A stretch of DNA of 64,000 bases from Aneurinibacillus tyrosinisolvens (GCF_001015055.1 NZ_BBWZ01000017.1:1-64000), one strand, 5' to 3'. Positions 1-8,841 are shown, counted from the first letter of the stretch. Numbers and translations are program-made. Notes: generated by a model from the letters alone, not told the origin.

Positions 1-1
1 A

Positions 2-28
2 GGCGGCAGTGGTTCGAGTGGAAGATAA
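2..28 (+). CDS. C-terminal tail of an upstream Gly/Ser-rich protein (partial)
   Basis: The first bases read in one frame as a short Gly/Ser run (GGSGSSGR) closed by TAA at 26-28, 33 bases before sipW. This could be the end of a glycine/serine-rich surface protein gene entering from the left. Only eight codons are visible, so it may be chance. Confidence 0.3.
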   Translation, partial: GGSGSSGR

Positions 29-61
29 GGCAACGAGTAATCCAATAGGGTGGTGTGAAAA

Positions 62-652
62 ATGGCAGTAAGAAAATGGATAAGTAGAATAATAAACGGA
101 TTGCTAGTCGTGGCTTTCCTTACAGTAGCCTGGTTTGCGATTTCCTCTAAGGTATCCGGAGGAACACCCAAAATGATGGGATATGAAGTAATGACCGTTC
201 TATCAGGCTCCATGGAGCCTGCTATACACACCGGTTCAGTCATCGCGATTAAACCGGTTGATGACCCAAAACATTACAAAGTGGGAGATGTTATCACTTT
301 TAAGGCGCCGGATGATAAACAAAAACTCATTACGCACCGGATTAAGGAAGTCAAGCCAAAAGGCGACCTCGTTGAGTACATTACGAAGGGCGATGCCAAC
401 AAAACAGCTGATTTAGAGCCGGTTCCGGCAGGCAACATCGTTGGACAGTACGCAAACTTCACCGTTCCGTACGTTGGCTACATGCTCAGCTTTGCGAAAT
501 CCAAAGCTGGCCTTATCTGGCTGATGATTGTGCCAGGAGCACTCCTGGTCGTATGGCAGCTGGGCAGTTTATTCCTCGCGGTTGCCAGGCTGGAGAAGGA
601 AAAGACAGCTGCAAAGGCAACTTCAGGACAGGAACCGACTCGAAATGTTTGA
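62..652 (+). CDS. sipW: Signal peptidase I, SipW/ER type
   Basis: This is a 196-residue membrane-bound signal peptidase of the SipW (endoplasmic-reticulum-like) type, which uses a Ser-His dyad rather than Ser-Lys. The nucleophile Ser50 sits in SGSMEP and His92 in LITHRI. There is one membrane helix near residues 10-28 and a second near 150-175. The family removes signal peptides from TasA/camelysin proteins, and three such genes follow immediately, so these are the expected substrates. The ATG at 62 is preceded by GGGTGGTG. The gene is intact; the assignment rests on the motifs and the neighbourhood. Confidence 0.93.
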   Translation: MAVRKWISRIINGLLVVAFLTVAWFAISSKVSGGTPKMMGYEVMTVLSGSMEPAIHTGSVIAIKPVDDPKHYKVGDVITFKAPDDKQKLITHRIKEVKPKGDLVEYITKGDANKTADLEPVPAGNIVGQYANFTVPYVGYMLSFAKSKAGLIWLMIVPGALLVVWQLGSLFLAVARLEKEKTAAKATSGQEPTRNV

Positions 653-767
653 ATGCTTTCCAGGGGAAATACGGGGGTATCTACTATCTCGAAAGTCCCC
701 TGGAGGTTCAAAATAAATCAACAAGCCCTAGAAAGCAAGAGGGGGGATTTAAAGGAGGAAAGGATAA

Positions 768-1358
768 GTGGGTATAAAAGGAAAAATCGGTATGGTACTG
801 GCAACGACAGCACTCGGAGCAGCACTCATTGGTGGAGGGACGTTCGCCTACTTCAACGATACGGCGCAAACAACGAGCAAATTCTCGGCAGGTACGCTGG
901 ATTTAAGTGCAAATCCGACAACCATTATTGATGTAAACAATATTAAACCAGGCGACTGGGTGGATCGCAACTTCCAGCTTAAAAATGATGGCTCACTGGA
1001 CATCGCAAAAGTTCTATTAACTACTGATTATAAAGTTACGGACGTGAAAGGTGACAACATAGAAGACTTCGGTAAACATATTCGGGTTAACTTCTTATAC
1101 AACGGGGATAAAAGCTCCCGAGTGGTCTATAGCACAACGCTGGATCAGCTCAAAAAGATGACGCCTGAGGCAATTGGGAATGCGGTTTTCATTCCTAAAT
1201 GGGATGAGAAGGGCGGCCTGAAAGCCGGCACAGCGGATACACTCAGTGTGGAATTTGAGTTTGTTGATAATGACAGGGATCAAAACCAGTTCCAGGGTGA
1301 TTCCCTACAGCTTACCTGGACATTTGAAGGCAAGCAAAAAGCCGGTGAGGCAAAGTGA
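768..1358 (+). CDS. TasA/camelysin (CalY) family secreted protein, copy 1
   Basis: This 196-residue secreted protein belongs to the TasA/CalY (peptidase M73, camelysin) family, whose members form biofilm-matrix or surface fibres after SipW cleavage. The start is GTG, with AAAGGAGG at 751-758. An N-terminal hydrophobic signal segment (about residues 7-28) is followed by the family hallmark FAYFND and AGTLDL. It is the most diverged of three tandem copies: the N-terminal third is nearly the same as in the next two genes, while the C-terminal half differs substantially. It lies 115 bp after sipW and probably shares its transcript. Confidence 0.9.
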   Translation: MGIKGKIGMVLATTALGAALIGGGTFAYFNDTAQTTSKFSAGTLDLSANPTTIIDVNNIKPGDWVDRNFQLKNDGSLDIAKVLLTTDYKVTDVKGDNIEDFGKHIRVNFLYNGDKSSRVVYSTTLDQLKKMTPEAIGNAVFIPKWDEKGGLKAGTADTLSVEFEFVDNDRDQNQFQGDSLQLTWTFEGKQKAGEAK

Positions 1359-1462
1359 TAGAGGCTTGACTAACTATGAGTAAACATTCCAAGTTTACTA
1401 GGAATTTTAAATAAAAATTAAGCCCTGGGTAACGGGGGGGAAAATCAGAGGAGGAAGTAATA

Positions 1463-2062
1463 ATGTCAATTAAGTCAAAAATCGGGATGGCACTGGCAAC
1501 AACAGCACTTGGAGCAGCACTCATTGGTGGAGGAACGTTTGCATATTTTAGCGACAGCGTACAAACAAATGCAGCATTTACGGCAGGTACACTCGATTTG
1601 AACGCTGCTCCTACAACGATTATTGATGTAAACAACATCAAACCAGGTGACTGGATGAATCGTTCTTTCGACCTTAAAAACGATGGCAGCCTTGATATTT
1701 CAAAAATCGATTTAAAAACTGACTACACAGTTACGGATGCAAATGGTAACAACGCTGGAGAAGATTTCGCAAAGCATATCCGGGTAAACTTCCTGTGGAA
1801 TGATGACAAACTCGATGACGTCATTTGGTACACTACTCTGGATCAGTTAAAAAATATGACACCGGATGCAATTCAAGGAAATCTTTGGGCTCCGTGGTTT
1901 GGTAGAGAAGCAGGCGGAAAATTAGCGGCACATACATCGGATAAACTTTATGTTCAATATCAATTCGTTGATAACGGGCAAGATCAAAACAAATTCCAGG
2001 GCGATAAGCTGGAACTTAAATGGACATTTGACGGCAAGCAAGGCGCCGGAGAAGCGAAATAA
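1463..2062 (+). CDS. TasA/camelysin (CalY) family secreted protein, copy 2
   Basis: This is a 199-residue paralogue of the preceding gene, with the same signal segment, FAYFSD and AGTLDL motifs and a C-terminal region ending in a Gly-Glu-Ala-Lys tail. AGAGGAGGAAG lies directly upstream of the ATG. It is near-identical to copy 3 except in a short segment around residues 115-160. The upstream 50-60 bp is also shared with copy 3, so the duplication unit covers gene plus leader. The likely role is a SipW-processed fibre subunit. Confidence 0.9.
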   Translation: MSIKSKIGMALATTALGAALIGGGTFAYFSDSVQTNAAFTAGTLDLNAAPTTIIDVNNIKPGDWMNRSFDLKNDGSLDISKIDLKTDYTVTDANGNNAGEDFAKHIRVNFLWNDDKLDDVIWYTTLDQLKNMTPDAIQGNLWAPWFGREAGGKLAAHTSDKLYVQYQFVDNGQDQNKFQGDKLELKWTFDGKQGAGEAK

Positions 2063-2167
2063 TACAGCTTCCATCAATGGCAGGTATTCATTCTAGATTT
2101 ACTATGGGAATTTTAAATAAAAATTAAGCCCTGGATAACAGCGGAAAAATCAGAGGAGGAAGTAATA

Positions 2168-2764
2168 ATGTCGATTAAATCAAAAATCGGGATGGCACTG
2201 GCAACAACAGCACTTGGAGCAGCACTCATTGGCGGAGGAACGTTTGCGTACTTTAGCGACAGCGTACAAACAAACGCAGCATTTGCGGCAGGTACATTGG
2301 ATTTGAACGCTGCTCCTACTACTATCATTGATGTAAACAACATCAAACCAGGTGACTGGATGAATCGTTCTTTCGACCTTAAAAACGACGGCAGCCTTGA
2401 TATTTCAAAAATTGATTTAAAAACTGACTACACAGTTACGGATGCAAATGGTAACAACGCTGGAGAAGATTTCGGAAAGCATATCCGGGTAAACTTCTTA
2501 ATCAATGCTGATAAAGCTGATGGTGTTATCTGGTACACGACTCTGGATCAGTTGAAAAACATGACACCTGATGCAATTGCAGGGAATTTCTGGAGCCAGT
2601 GGTTTGGTGAAAGAGGCGGAAAATTAGCGGCACATTCATCGGATAAACTTTACGTTCAGTATGAATTTGTAGATAACGGCCAAGACCAAAACAAATTCCA
2701 GGGCGATAAGCTGGAACTTAAATGGACATTTGACGGCAAGCAAGGTGCTGGAGAAGCGAAATAA
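2168..2764 (+). CDS. TasA/camelysin (CalY) family secreted protein, copy 3
   Basis: This 198-residue paralogue starts exactly 705 bp after the start of copy 2, with a duplicated leader and ribosome binding site. Differences from copy 2 cluster in the middle of the protein (around residues 115-160), while both ends are almost unchanged. That pattern fits either recent duplication with local diversification or homogenisation of the ends. A strong terminator follows at 2781-2806, so the sipW-TasA unit probably ends here. Confidence 0.9.
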   Translation: MSIKSKIGMALATTALGAALIGGGTFAYFSDSVQTNAAFAAGTLDLNAAPTTIIDVNNIKPGDWMNRSFDLKNDGSLDISKIDLKTDYTVTDANGNNAGEDFGKHIRVNFLINADKADGVIWYTTLDQLKNMTPDAIAGNFWSQWFGERGGKLAAHSSDKLYVQYEFVDNGQDQNKFQGDKLELKWTFDGKQGAGEAK

Positions 2765-2780
2765 TACAGCTTCCATTACG

Positions 2781-2806
2781 GAAAGGCGGGATTTTCCCGC
2801 CTTTTC
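2781..2806 (+). terminator. Intrinsic terminator after the TasA array
   Basis: The stem GAAAGGCGGGA pairs with TCCCGCCTTTTC around a short T-rich loop and runs into a T-rich tail. It lies 17 bp after the stop of TasA copy 3 and separates the array from the next gene. Confidence 0.85.
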
Positions 2807-2846
2807 TTACATATAAATTGCAGTAATTATTGTGAGGGGAAAAGAA

Positions 2847-3698
2847 ATGAAATCAAAATTTGTCAACCTATTATTTGGTGCCGTTCCCGCATTATGTGTC
2901 CTCGTTGTATACCTTCCGTTCGGCGACACGTACGCTAAAGTATCAGAATACAAACTCGACATTAATGCAGAAAGCCCGACCGGTACAATTGACACCTTTA
3001 TGCGAGCGGAAAACATGGCGCCTGGTGAAGAGGTCAAGGCGACGCTAAAAATACTGAACGATGGCAATGTTGATTTTACCTATAGAATCAACGTAGATAA
3101 ACAATCTGGCTCCGAGGACCTGTACAAAAAACTGCGTATGACCGTCTCCGACCCGGAAGGAACGATTTATGAAGGGCAGCTTAGCGGCTTGCAGCAAATA
3201 CCCGCCGGTGTCATTGCCAGCCACGAGAATGAAACGCTTACGTTCACCTCGGAACTTCCTCCTGAAACAGGGAATGAGTATCAAGGGCTAAAAACTTCAG
3301 TGAAATTCTCTCTGATAGCGGAACAGTTACTGCCGGGCAATAATGGCTTTGAACCGCCCTTCAGCAATCGAAATTTTACGCTCCAGCAGGGTTCTACGGT
3401 TCCGATTAAGTTTCACATCTCTGATAAAGACGGAAACATGGATGACAAACCAACCGACAATATACGCTTAGTCATAACGGGGCCTGGACCAAACGGAACA
3501 ACCGTAAATTATGAATTTACACAACGCAATGGGAAGCTCGACTTCAATCAAAAACATTACCACGCTCAATTTTCTACGAAAGACTACCCTGTCCTTACAA
3601 ATGGAAAATATAAAGCCATCGTATACGACGGCAACAAGGTGATTTGCGAAAAAGAATTTACCGTGCTTGAACAGGGGAGCCGTTCAAATGCTCCATAG
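2847..3698 (+). CDS. Two-domain TasA-like secreted protein
   Basis: This 283-residue secreted protein begins at ATG 2847, with GAGGGGAA ending six bases upstream; the in-frame GTG at 2832 lies before that site and is rejected. A signal peptide (about residues 1-32) is followed by a TasA/camelysin-like beta domain (about 33-155, with the MAPGEE and LKILNDGNVDF features) and a second domain (about 165-275). The second domain has a TVPIKF motif like that of PxKF-type bacterial surface domains. It probably belongs to the same matrix or fibre system as the upstream genes. The function of the second domain is inferred only from the motif. Confidence 0.7.
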   Translation: MKSKFVNLLFGAVPALCVLVVYLPFGDTYAKVSEYKLDINAESPTGTIDTFMRAENMAPGEEVKATLKILNDGNVDFTYRINVDKQSGSEDLYKKLRMTVSDPEGTIYEGQLSGLQQIPAGVIASHENETLTFTSELPPETGNEYQGLKTSVKFSLIAEQLLPGNNGFEPPFSNRNFTLQQGSTVPIKFHISDKDGNMDDKPTDNIRLVITGPGPNGTTVNYEFTQRNGKLDFNQKHYHAQFSTKDYPVLTNGKYKAIVYDGNKVICEKEFTVLEQGSRSNAP

Positions 3699-3725
3699 AA
3701 AACATACTGTGGAATCCGGAGGTGC

Positions 3726-4766
3726 ATGCAGGTGAAAAGGGTGAATGCTAGGCAGTCTTCAATCGAACAGTATAAACCTAAAGGAATGAAGGAGTTTTTG
3801 CAGGCGAAGGAAAGGCAGGACCAATTCCGCTGCCTTGTTGAATCTTCCCCGGAAACAATCGCGGTGTATGATAATGGAACGACTGCTTTTATCAATCCTG
3901 CCGGTGCGAAGCTGCTTGGCGCAGCAAGCCCGGAAGAAATCATCGGCAAGCATATACAGGAATCCCTCCATCCCGGCAGTACGGAATTCATCGAATACTG
4001 TATGGAAGCAATCCACAAGTCAGAAAGGAAAGCCCGCCTTTTTGAACAAAAGATGATACGGGTAGACGGAACGATAATCAACGTGGAAATATCAGCTGTT
4101 CCTATTTCTTACGATCGAAAGCTAATGATACAGGCTGTTATCCGGGATATTAGCGAACGTAAAGAAATGGAACGTAGGCTTCGTGAGCTGAATGAGCAGC
4201 TCCAGCACCTTTCATCTGTTGATGGACTCACCGGCGTGGCGAACCGCCGAAGTTTTGAAGAGCTTTTTGATAAGGAGTGGAAGCGCGCTGTACGCAGTAC
4301 GCTGCCCCTTTCACTTTGCATGATCGATGTCGACTTTTTTAAAGCCTATAACGACACATACGGCCATGTAAACGGTGATGAATGTTTAAAACAGGTGGCC
4401 GGTGCGCTTGCGGGTGTATTAAAACGCCCGGCGGATAGCATCGCCCGGTACGGCGGGGAAGAATTCGCCATTATCTTGCCGGAAACAAATCGGAAAGGGG
4501 CACTCATGCTGGCAGAACAGCTGCGGGCAGCGGTGGAAGCCCTGCACATCCCGCACGCACAATCAAAGGCTGGCAGGCATGTTACGATCAGCGCCGGAGT
4601 TGCTACTCTGCTTCCTGGTGCAGCGGGCATGCGTGAAGACATACTAAAGGCCGCGGACAGCGCGCTTTATAAGGCGAAGCAACAGGGGAGGAACCGGGTC
4701 TGTTCCTCGCATTCTTCTCATACAAGGTATGTTGTTCATAAAAAATATAAGGTTTGCATGCTGTAA
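3726..4766 (+). CDS. PAS-GGDEF diguanylate cyclase
   Basis: This 346-residue cytoplasmic protein has an N-terminal PAS domain (about residues 30-145) and a GGDEF domain (about 165-330) that makes cyclic di-GMP from two GTP. The active site is intact as GGEEF (residues 243-247). The allosteric inhibition site RxxD (RPAD, 234-237) lies exactly five residues before it, so product inhibition is expected. No membrane segment is seen. GGAGG lies only 3 bp before the ATG; the in-frame GTG at 3732 has better spacing and may be the real start. Its position beside surface-fibre genes fits a biofilm role, but that link is inference. Confidence 0.9.
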   Translation: MQVKRVNARQSSIEQYKPKGMKEFLQAKERQDQFRCLVESSPETIAVYDNGTTAFINPAGAKLLGAASPEEIIGKHIQESLHPGSTEFIEYCMEAIHKSERKARLFEQKMIRVDGTIINVEISAVPISYDRKLMIQAVIRDISERKEMERRLRELNEQLQHLSSVDGLTGVANRRSFEELFDKEWKRAVRSTLPLSLCMIDVDFFKAYNDTYGHVNGDECLKQVAGALAGVLKRPADSIARYGGEEFAIILPETNRKGALMLAEQLRAAVEALHIPHAQSKAGRHVTISAGVATLLPGAAGMREDILKAADSALYKAKQQGRNRVCSSHSSHTRYVVHKKYKVCML

Positions 4767-4807
4767 AAGCGAGTGCCGCACGGGAAATGTGCTGCCTCGC
4801 TTTTTTT
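4765..4807 (+). terminator. Intrinsic terminator after the diguanylate cyclase gene
   Basis: AAAGCGAG...GCAC pairs with GTGC...CTCGCTTT and is followed by a run of seven T. It begins within the last codon of the cyclase gene. Confidence 0.85.
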
Positions 4808-4923
4808 GCGCGAAAGGAAGCGATTTAAGAGAGCAGGCTATTTCTCATATTCATTGGAGGAAAAGGACATACTTCGGAAGAGTACATGCGATTGAACTTT
4901 ATTATAGAAGGCGGGAGTGAATC

Positions 4924-5307
4924 ATGAAACCTGAAGTGAAGTGTATTGTTGATACATGTACACATTATTTATACGGGGACCGATGCGGTGCCGGAAATAT
5001 TGATATTATGCACGAGCAGGAGACGGAAATGTCTGCTGCAAAAGAACAGACGATGTGCAAATCGTTTTGTCATAACCAGAGCATTTTTAACTATTTGGGT
5101 TCTGCCGACAATGTGAACTGGACAGGCTCGGCCATTGGTCTTGTAAACCCTGATTATAAGGTAAGCCCGAGCATAACGTGTACCGTCGCTTCCTGCAAAT
5201 ATTGGGGAGAGGGCGCTGTTTGCATAGCGGAAGCAATTGAAGTAAACGGAGCGGCCAGCAACGAATGCCAGGATACAAACTGCATCACATTCGAAAGGAG
5301 GGGCTAG
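4924..5307 (+). CDS. DUF1540 domain protein with two cysteine-rich repeats
   Basis: This 127-residue protein carries two DUF1540-type modules, at about residues 5-45 and 80-120. Each has the pattern C...CxxY..G..C followed by a distal C..F, consistent with metal binding. The repeat starts are VKCIVDTC and ITCTVASC. The GGCGGGAG ribosome site precedes the ATG. The stop lies 1 bp before the next gene, so the two are probably translated together. The family is common in spore-formers and has no firmly assigned function. Confidence 0.8.
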   Translation: MKPEVKCIVDTCTHYLYGDRCGAGNIDIMHEQETEMSAAKEQTMCKSFCHNQSIFNYLGSADNVNWTGSAIGLVNPDYKVSPSITCTVASCKYWGEGAVCIAEAIEVNGAASNECQDTNCITFERRG

Positions 5308-5308
5308 A

Positions 5309-5560
5309 ATGCAGTATAAGATGAAGGTAAAGGAAGTCGACAAAGGAACAGACTATCCACTGCTTGTTCTTTCCGGGCTTACAGGACTTGGACAGGATAC
5401 GATTCGAAACCTGGCTCAGCAAGGGAACTTCTCTATCCATGAAAAAGAAGGGACACAAACGATAAGTGGCAAGGAATTCATGCAATGGGCCGACTCGGTT
5501 AGCCATACGATAGAAGTAGAAAAAACAGAATACAAGACAATGAAGGTAAACGAAAGATAA
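5309..5560 (+). CDS. Small conserved hypothetical protein
   Basis: This 83-residue, soluble, charged protein begins at an ATG with AAAGGAGGGG upstream, one base after the DUF1540 gene. It ends 17 bp before the ThDP enzyme gene. No domain is recognised. A central segment (about residues 18-60, LSGLTGLGQDTIRNLAQQG) looks like a helix-turn-helix-type pair of helices, but this is weak. Confidence 0.65.
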   Translation: MQYKMKVKEVDKGTDYPLLVLSGLTGLGQDTIRNLAQQGNFSIHEKEGTQTISGKEFMQWADSVSHTIEVEKTEYKTMKVNER

Positions 5561-5577
5561 TACCAGGGAGAGATACG

Positions 5578-7224
5578 ATGCCGCAAAATGTACAAACGAA
5601 CGCAAATTCGGATGGTATGAAAACGGTAGCGGAGCTCATGTTAGAACAGCTGCGAAGCTGGGGTGTAAGGCGCATGTATGGGGTGATTGGCGATGCCATT
5701 CTCGGTTTGACCGATGCCCTCGCAAAACAGGATGAAATCCAGTTTATTGCAGTGAAACATGAATCAGCTGCCGCGATGATGGCGTCCGCCGAAGCGAAGC
5801 TCACCGGGAACCTTGGCGTATGTGTATCGACCATGGGGCCGGGGCTTGCCAATCTGCTGAACGGCCTGGGTGATGCCTACCTTGATAAAGCTCCGGTTCT
5901 CGCCATCTCCGGACAGGCCCCCACCAATAAAATCGGGACCGATTATAAACAATACGTGGACCAGCAGGAACTCATAAAGCCCTTTGCTAGCTACAGCACG
6001 TTGCTTGCAAGCCCGGATGCAGCGATAGAAGTACTTGCCAAGGCGATGCATATGTCGCTTTCTAGCGGCGTTGTAACACACTTATCGGTTCCTAAAGACA
6101 TCTTTGACATGAAAATAGAGCTGCAAATCCGGCAGAAACCGGTTGTGTTGCAGGGTACGACGACGTTCCAGGAAGAGGATTTGAGGCAGGCGCTTGCGAT
6201 TATGCGTACCGCCCGCCGCCCCATGATTGTCGCGGGTGTAGGAGCCCGCAGCGCCGCTTCATCCGTAGAAGAACTTGCGGAAAAATGGGGAGCGGGACTT
6301 CTGTTAAGCCTTGGAGCAAAAGGAATGCTGCCAGAAACATCCCCCCACGTTCTCGGTGGGATCGGACAGGGAGGAAATCCCTACGCACCAGAAGTATTTG
6401 AAAAAGCAGATGTTGTTCTCCTGGTGGGAGATACATGGTGGCCGGAAGGGTACGTACCGAAAAACACGCGCGTTATTCAAATTGACTTTATGCGGCAGAA
6501 CATCGGAAAGGGCATCCCTGTGGAACTCGGAATTGTTGGGGATTCCGCCTCTGTCGTACCGCTGCTTGTGCGAGGGCTGGAGAAGGAGAGTACAGACTCG
6601 GACTGGCTGGCCAGTTGGCAGGAAGCAAGGCGCAGATGGCTTGAAGAAAATGAGCAGGAAGGAACCCGCTCAGGCTCTCCTCTCCATCCTTCAAGAATCG
6701 CCCGGGCAATTGAAAGAACAGTGCAGCCGGATGCGGTCCTTACCATTGATACGGGAGATGTAACGGTCTGGATGAATCGAAATTTCAGACCCCGGCAGCA
6801 GGAGATGCTGTTCTCGGGTGATTGGCGGACCATGGGATTTGGTTTGCCTGCGGCCATTGCCGCCAAATTAAGTGCACCGGACAAACAGGTTGTAGCGGTA
6901 GTTGGGGATGGCGGATTGGAGATGGTTCTTGCCGATTTGCTGACAGCCAAACGATATGAATTGGACATAACAGTCATTGTCTTTAATAACGGCATGCTGC
7001 AAATGGAGCGGGATAAAATGATCGTTGGCGATTACCGCCAGCTGGGGGTTGAATTAACGAACCCTGACTTCGTCCGGCTGGCTGAAGCGTGCGGCTGGAC
7101 GGGATACCGCATTGAATCAGACGAGCAGCTGGAGGAAACGCTGCAGCGGGCATTTTCTTCGGACGGTCCGGTGCTTGTTGATGTAAATACGGCCCCTATC
7201 GTCCATCCCGAGACAAAAGGATGA
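5578..7224 (+). CDS. Thiamine-diphosphate enzyme, pyruvate oxidase-like (YdaP type)
   Basis: This 548-residue enzyme belongs to the acetolactate synthase/pyruvate oxidase superfamily. Its three domains are Pyr (about residues 15-180), a central FAD/nucleotide-binding-like domain (about 200-340) and PP (about 370-540). The catalytic glutamate is Glu62 in VKHE, and the ThDP/Mg motif GDGG...NN lies near residues 444-472. Overall it most resembles B. subtilis YdaP, a putative pyruvate oxidase. The family decarboxylates pyruvate, and an FAD-dependent reaction to acetate or acetyl phosphate is plausible but not proven. GGGAGAG precedes the ATG, and a strong terminator follows. Confidence 0.85.
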   Translation: MPQNVQTNANSDGMKTVAELMLEQLRSWGVRRMYGVIGDAILGLTDALAKQDEIQFIAVKHESAAAMMASAEAKLTGNLGVCVSTMGPGLANLLNGLGDAYLDKAPVLAISGQAPTNKIGTDYKQYVDQQELIKPFASYSTLLASPDAAIEVLAKAMHMSLSSGVVTHLSVPKDIFDMKIELQIRQKPVVLQGTTTFQEEDLRQALAIMRTARRPMIVAGVGARSAASSVEELAEKWGAGLLLSLGAKGMLPETSPHVLGGIGQGGNPYAPEVFEKADVVLLVGDTWWPEGYVPKNTRVIQIDFMRQNIGKGIPVELGIVGDSASVVPLLVRGLEKESTDSDWLASWQEARRRWLEENEQEGTRSGSPLHPSRIARAIERTVQPDAVLTIDTGDVTVWMNRNFRPRQQEMLFSGDWRTMGFGLPAAIAAKLSAPDKQVVAVVGDGGLEMVLADLLTAKRYELDITVIVFNNGMLQMERDKMIVGDYRQLGVELTNPDFVRLAEACGWTGYRIESDEQLEETLQRAFSSDGPVLVDVNTAPIVHPETKG

Positions 7225-7230
7225 AATAAT

Positions 7231-7285
7231 AAAAGCATCGAGTGGCTAACAGTTTCCAGCGGAAGCCATTCGATGCTTTTCTTTT
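7231..7285. terminator. Bidirectional terminator between convergent genes
   Basis: AAAAGCATCGAGTGGCT pairs with AGCCATTCGATGCTTTT, flanked by A and T runs on the two sides. It lies between the plus-strand ThDP enzyme gene and the minus-strand DUF1292 gene, and can serve both. Confidence 0.85.
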
Positions 7286-7297
7286 GTGCTTGCCGTT

Positions 7298-7552
7298 CTA
7301 TTCTGCGGGAGCAGCCTCCACGGCAATCTGGTAAGCGTTCAAAATGGAATCTCGTTCAATTTCATCGGTAATTCCAACAAGATACTGATTTTCCTCTTCG
7401 CCTTCTACACGCATAAGGATCGTTTCTTCTTCGGATGAAAGAAGGGCATAGGATTGCTCCTCCATATCAAACAGCGCCTCGATTGCATATTGCTTTTCTT
7501 TTCCATCTCTGTCTTCAACAGTTACATAATCTCTCGGTGCGTCTCCAGTCAT
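7298..7552 (-). CDS. DUF1292 family protein (YrzB-like)
   Basis: This is an 84-residue acidic protein of the DUF1292 family, with the usual pattern of a two-strand start (DYVTVEDRDGKEKQY) and an EEE-rich middle. The start is placed at the internal ATG (MTGDAP), because GAGGTGG lies 5 bp upstream; the longer frame to 7579 has no ribosome site. The function of the family is unknown. It is convergent with the ThDP enzyme gene. Confidence 0.8.
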   Translation of the reverse strand: MTGDAPRDYVTVEDRDGKEKQYAIEALFDMEEQSYALLSSEEETILMRVEGEEENQYLVGITDEIERDSILNAYQIAVEAAPAE

Positions 7553-7638
7553 TGCTTCCACCTCACAGAAAGTAGTCATCGATAATGTACCCGGAAGGGC
7601 ACCTGATTATTTGCTGCCCGTTGTGGAAACTTTACCTG

Positions 7639-8034
7639 TTATTTTTTTGTTTTAATGTACTGTTTCTGGCGGCAGCGGAACGCGGACCAGGTTTCATCAA
7701 TGGAAACAAGGGAAACCCCGTCATAACCGGCTTCCTTCAATACTTCCCACCCGGAATCCCGGCTGATGTCCGATTTGATTTTCGAGCTTTTCTTCGGGTA
7801 AGCGATCCACAGGAGGGCGTCTTCCTTCAAATGAGGCAGCACTTTGGGCACATGACGCCGCAGTTCCTCCTGGTTGTGGGCAAATAACAGAGCGAAATCG
7901 AACGTTCCTTCCACCTGATCCGTCACTTCCACCCTTTCCGGGAGTTCCTCCGCGGGCAGCGAGAAAGCTTCGGGCGCATTTACGATTGCTAGGTGATATC
8001 CTTGTTTTATCAGCAGTTTTTTAACGATGCTCAT
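7639..8034 (-). CDS. DUF3052-like protein
   Basis: This 131-residue protein resembles the DUF3052 family. It contains a Rossmann-like core with FALLFAHNQEEL, then LPHLKEDALLWIAYPKKSS (about residues 65-85) and GWEVLKEAGYDGVSLVSIDETWSAFR at the C-terminal end. The ATG is preceded by AAAGGAATGGAG. It is transcribed towards the DUF1292 gene. No biochemical role is established that I know of. Confidence 0.75.
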   Translation of the reverse strand: MSIVKKLLIKQGYHLAIVNAPEAFSLPAEELPERVEVTDQVEGTFDFALLFAHNQEELRRHVPKVLPHLKEDALLWIAYPKKSSKIKSDISRDSGWEVLKEAGYDGVSLVSIDETWSAFRCRQKQYIKTKK

Positions 8035-8289
8035 TGCTCCATTCCTTTCTTCGTGTCTCTTATCTACTATGGCACGAAGTGTTTTGAAAAGTCCACCACA
8101 CTTTTACAAGGGCTGGATACATTTCCCTGCTGTTTTTTTGCTTTAAAATGAACTTTCCCTATTCTTTCCCGGTCTTTTCAGTTGATACTATTTTTCGTTG
8201 GCTTTCGCTCTTTTGTGGAATAATAGAAAAATGGGATGTAAGGTGACAGGCAGGCAAGCGCAGGAACGAAAAGCAGGGGTTGAGAGCGG

Positions 8290-8841
8290 GTGAACGAAGA
8301 ACTTTATACGCTAATCAGGGAGGCAAAGCGGGGAAACAAGGAAGCGTTTGTCCAGTTAATCAGGCGCTACAATGGTGCTGTGTTTCGGCAGGCTTATGCG
8401 ATGCTGCATGATAGAATGGAGGCGGAGGACGTTTCGCAGGAAGTGTTTCTGAAGGTACATTCTTCTCTTGCGAAATTAGAAAACGAATATGCTTTCACTT
8501 CCTGGCTCACGCGTATTGTTTTCCGGTTATGCTACGATCGCATTGAAAAGAAAAAGAAGGAAAAAGTTATTTTTACGGAAGGGCTGGAAGAGAATATCCC
8601 TTCTTCGTTCGGGGAATCAGTGGAATATAAGCATATGCAGCTAAGCATCGAAGAAGCGATGCAGAAGCTTTCCCCGGAACATCGTTCGGTCATCGTACTT
8701 CGGGATATACAGGGATTCTCTTATGACGAAATGGCCGATATGCTGCAAATACCTGTGGGGACGATAAAGTCGCGCCTTCACACAGCCCGTTTAACTTTAA
8801 GAAGCGAACTGACCAGCGGAGAAAGGGGAGAATGCATGTGA
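8290..8841 (+). CDS. ECF-type RNA polymerase sigma factor
   Basis: This 183-residue group 4 (ECF) sigma factor has region 2 at about residues 22-90 (including the DVSQEVFLKVH segment) and region 4 at about 125-172 (HRSVIVLRDIQGFSYDEMADML...GTIKSRLH). The start is GTG 8290. Its end overlaps the start of the anti-sigma gene, the usual sigma/anti-sigma arrangement. The overall layout resembles the SigW/SigV group. The controlled genes probably include the downstream membrane proteins. No clear ECF-type promoter was found upstream by eye. Confidence 0.92.
   Translation: MNEELYTLIREAKRGNKEAFVQLIRRYNGAVFRQAYAMLHDRMEAEDVSQEVFLKVHSSLAKLENEYAFTSWLTRIVFRLCYDRIEKKKKEKVIFTEGLEENIPSSFGESVEYKHMQLSIEEAMQKLSPEHRSVIVLRDIQGFSYDEMADMLQIPVGTIKSRLHTARLTLRSELTSGERGECM

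Larger units (their letters stand above)
1403..2764 (+). repeat. Tandem duplication of a TasA gene with its leader (about 705-bp unit)
   Basis: Two consecutive units, beginning near 1403 and 2108, each consist of an AT-rich leader, the shared GAGGAGGAAGTAATAATG translation start, and a TasA-type gene. The coding units are offset by 705 bp and are close to identical outside one central segment. Confidence 0.8.
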
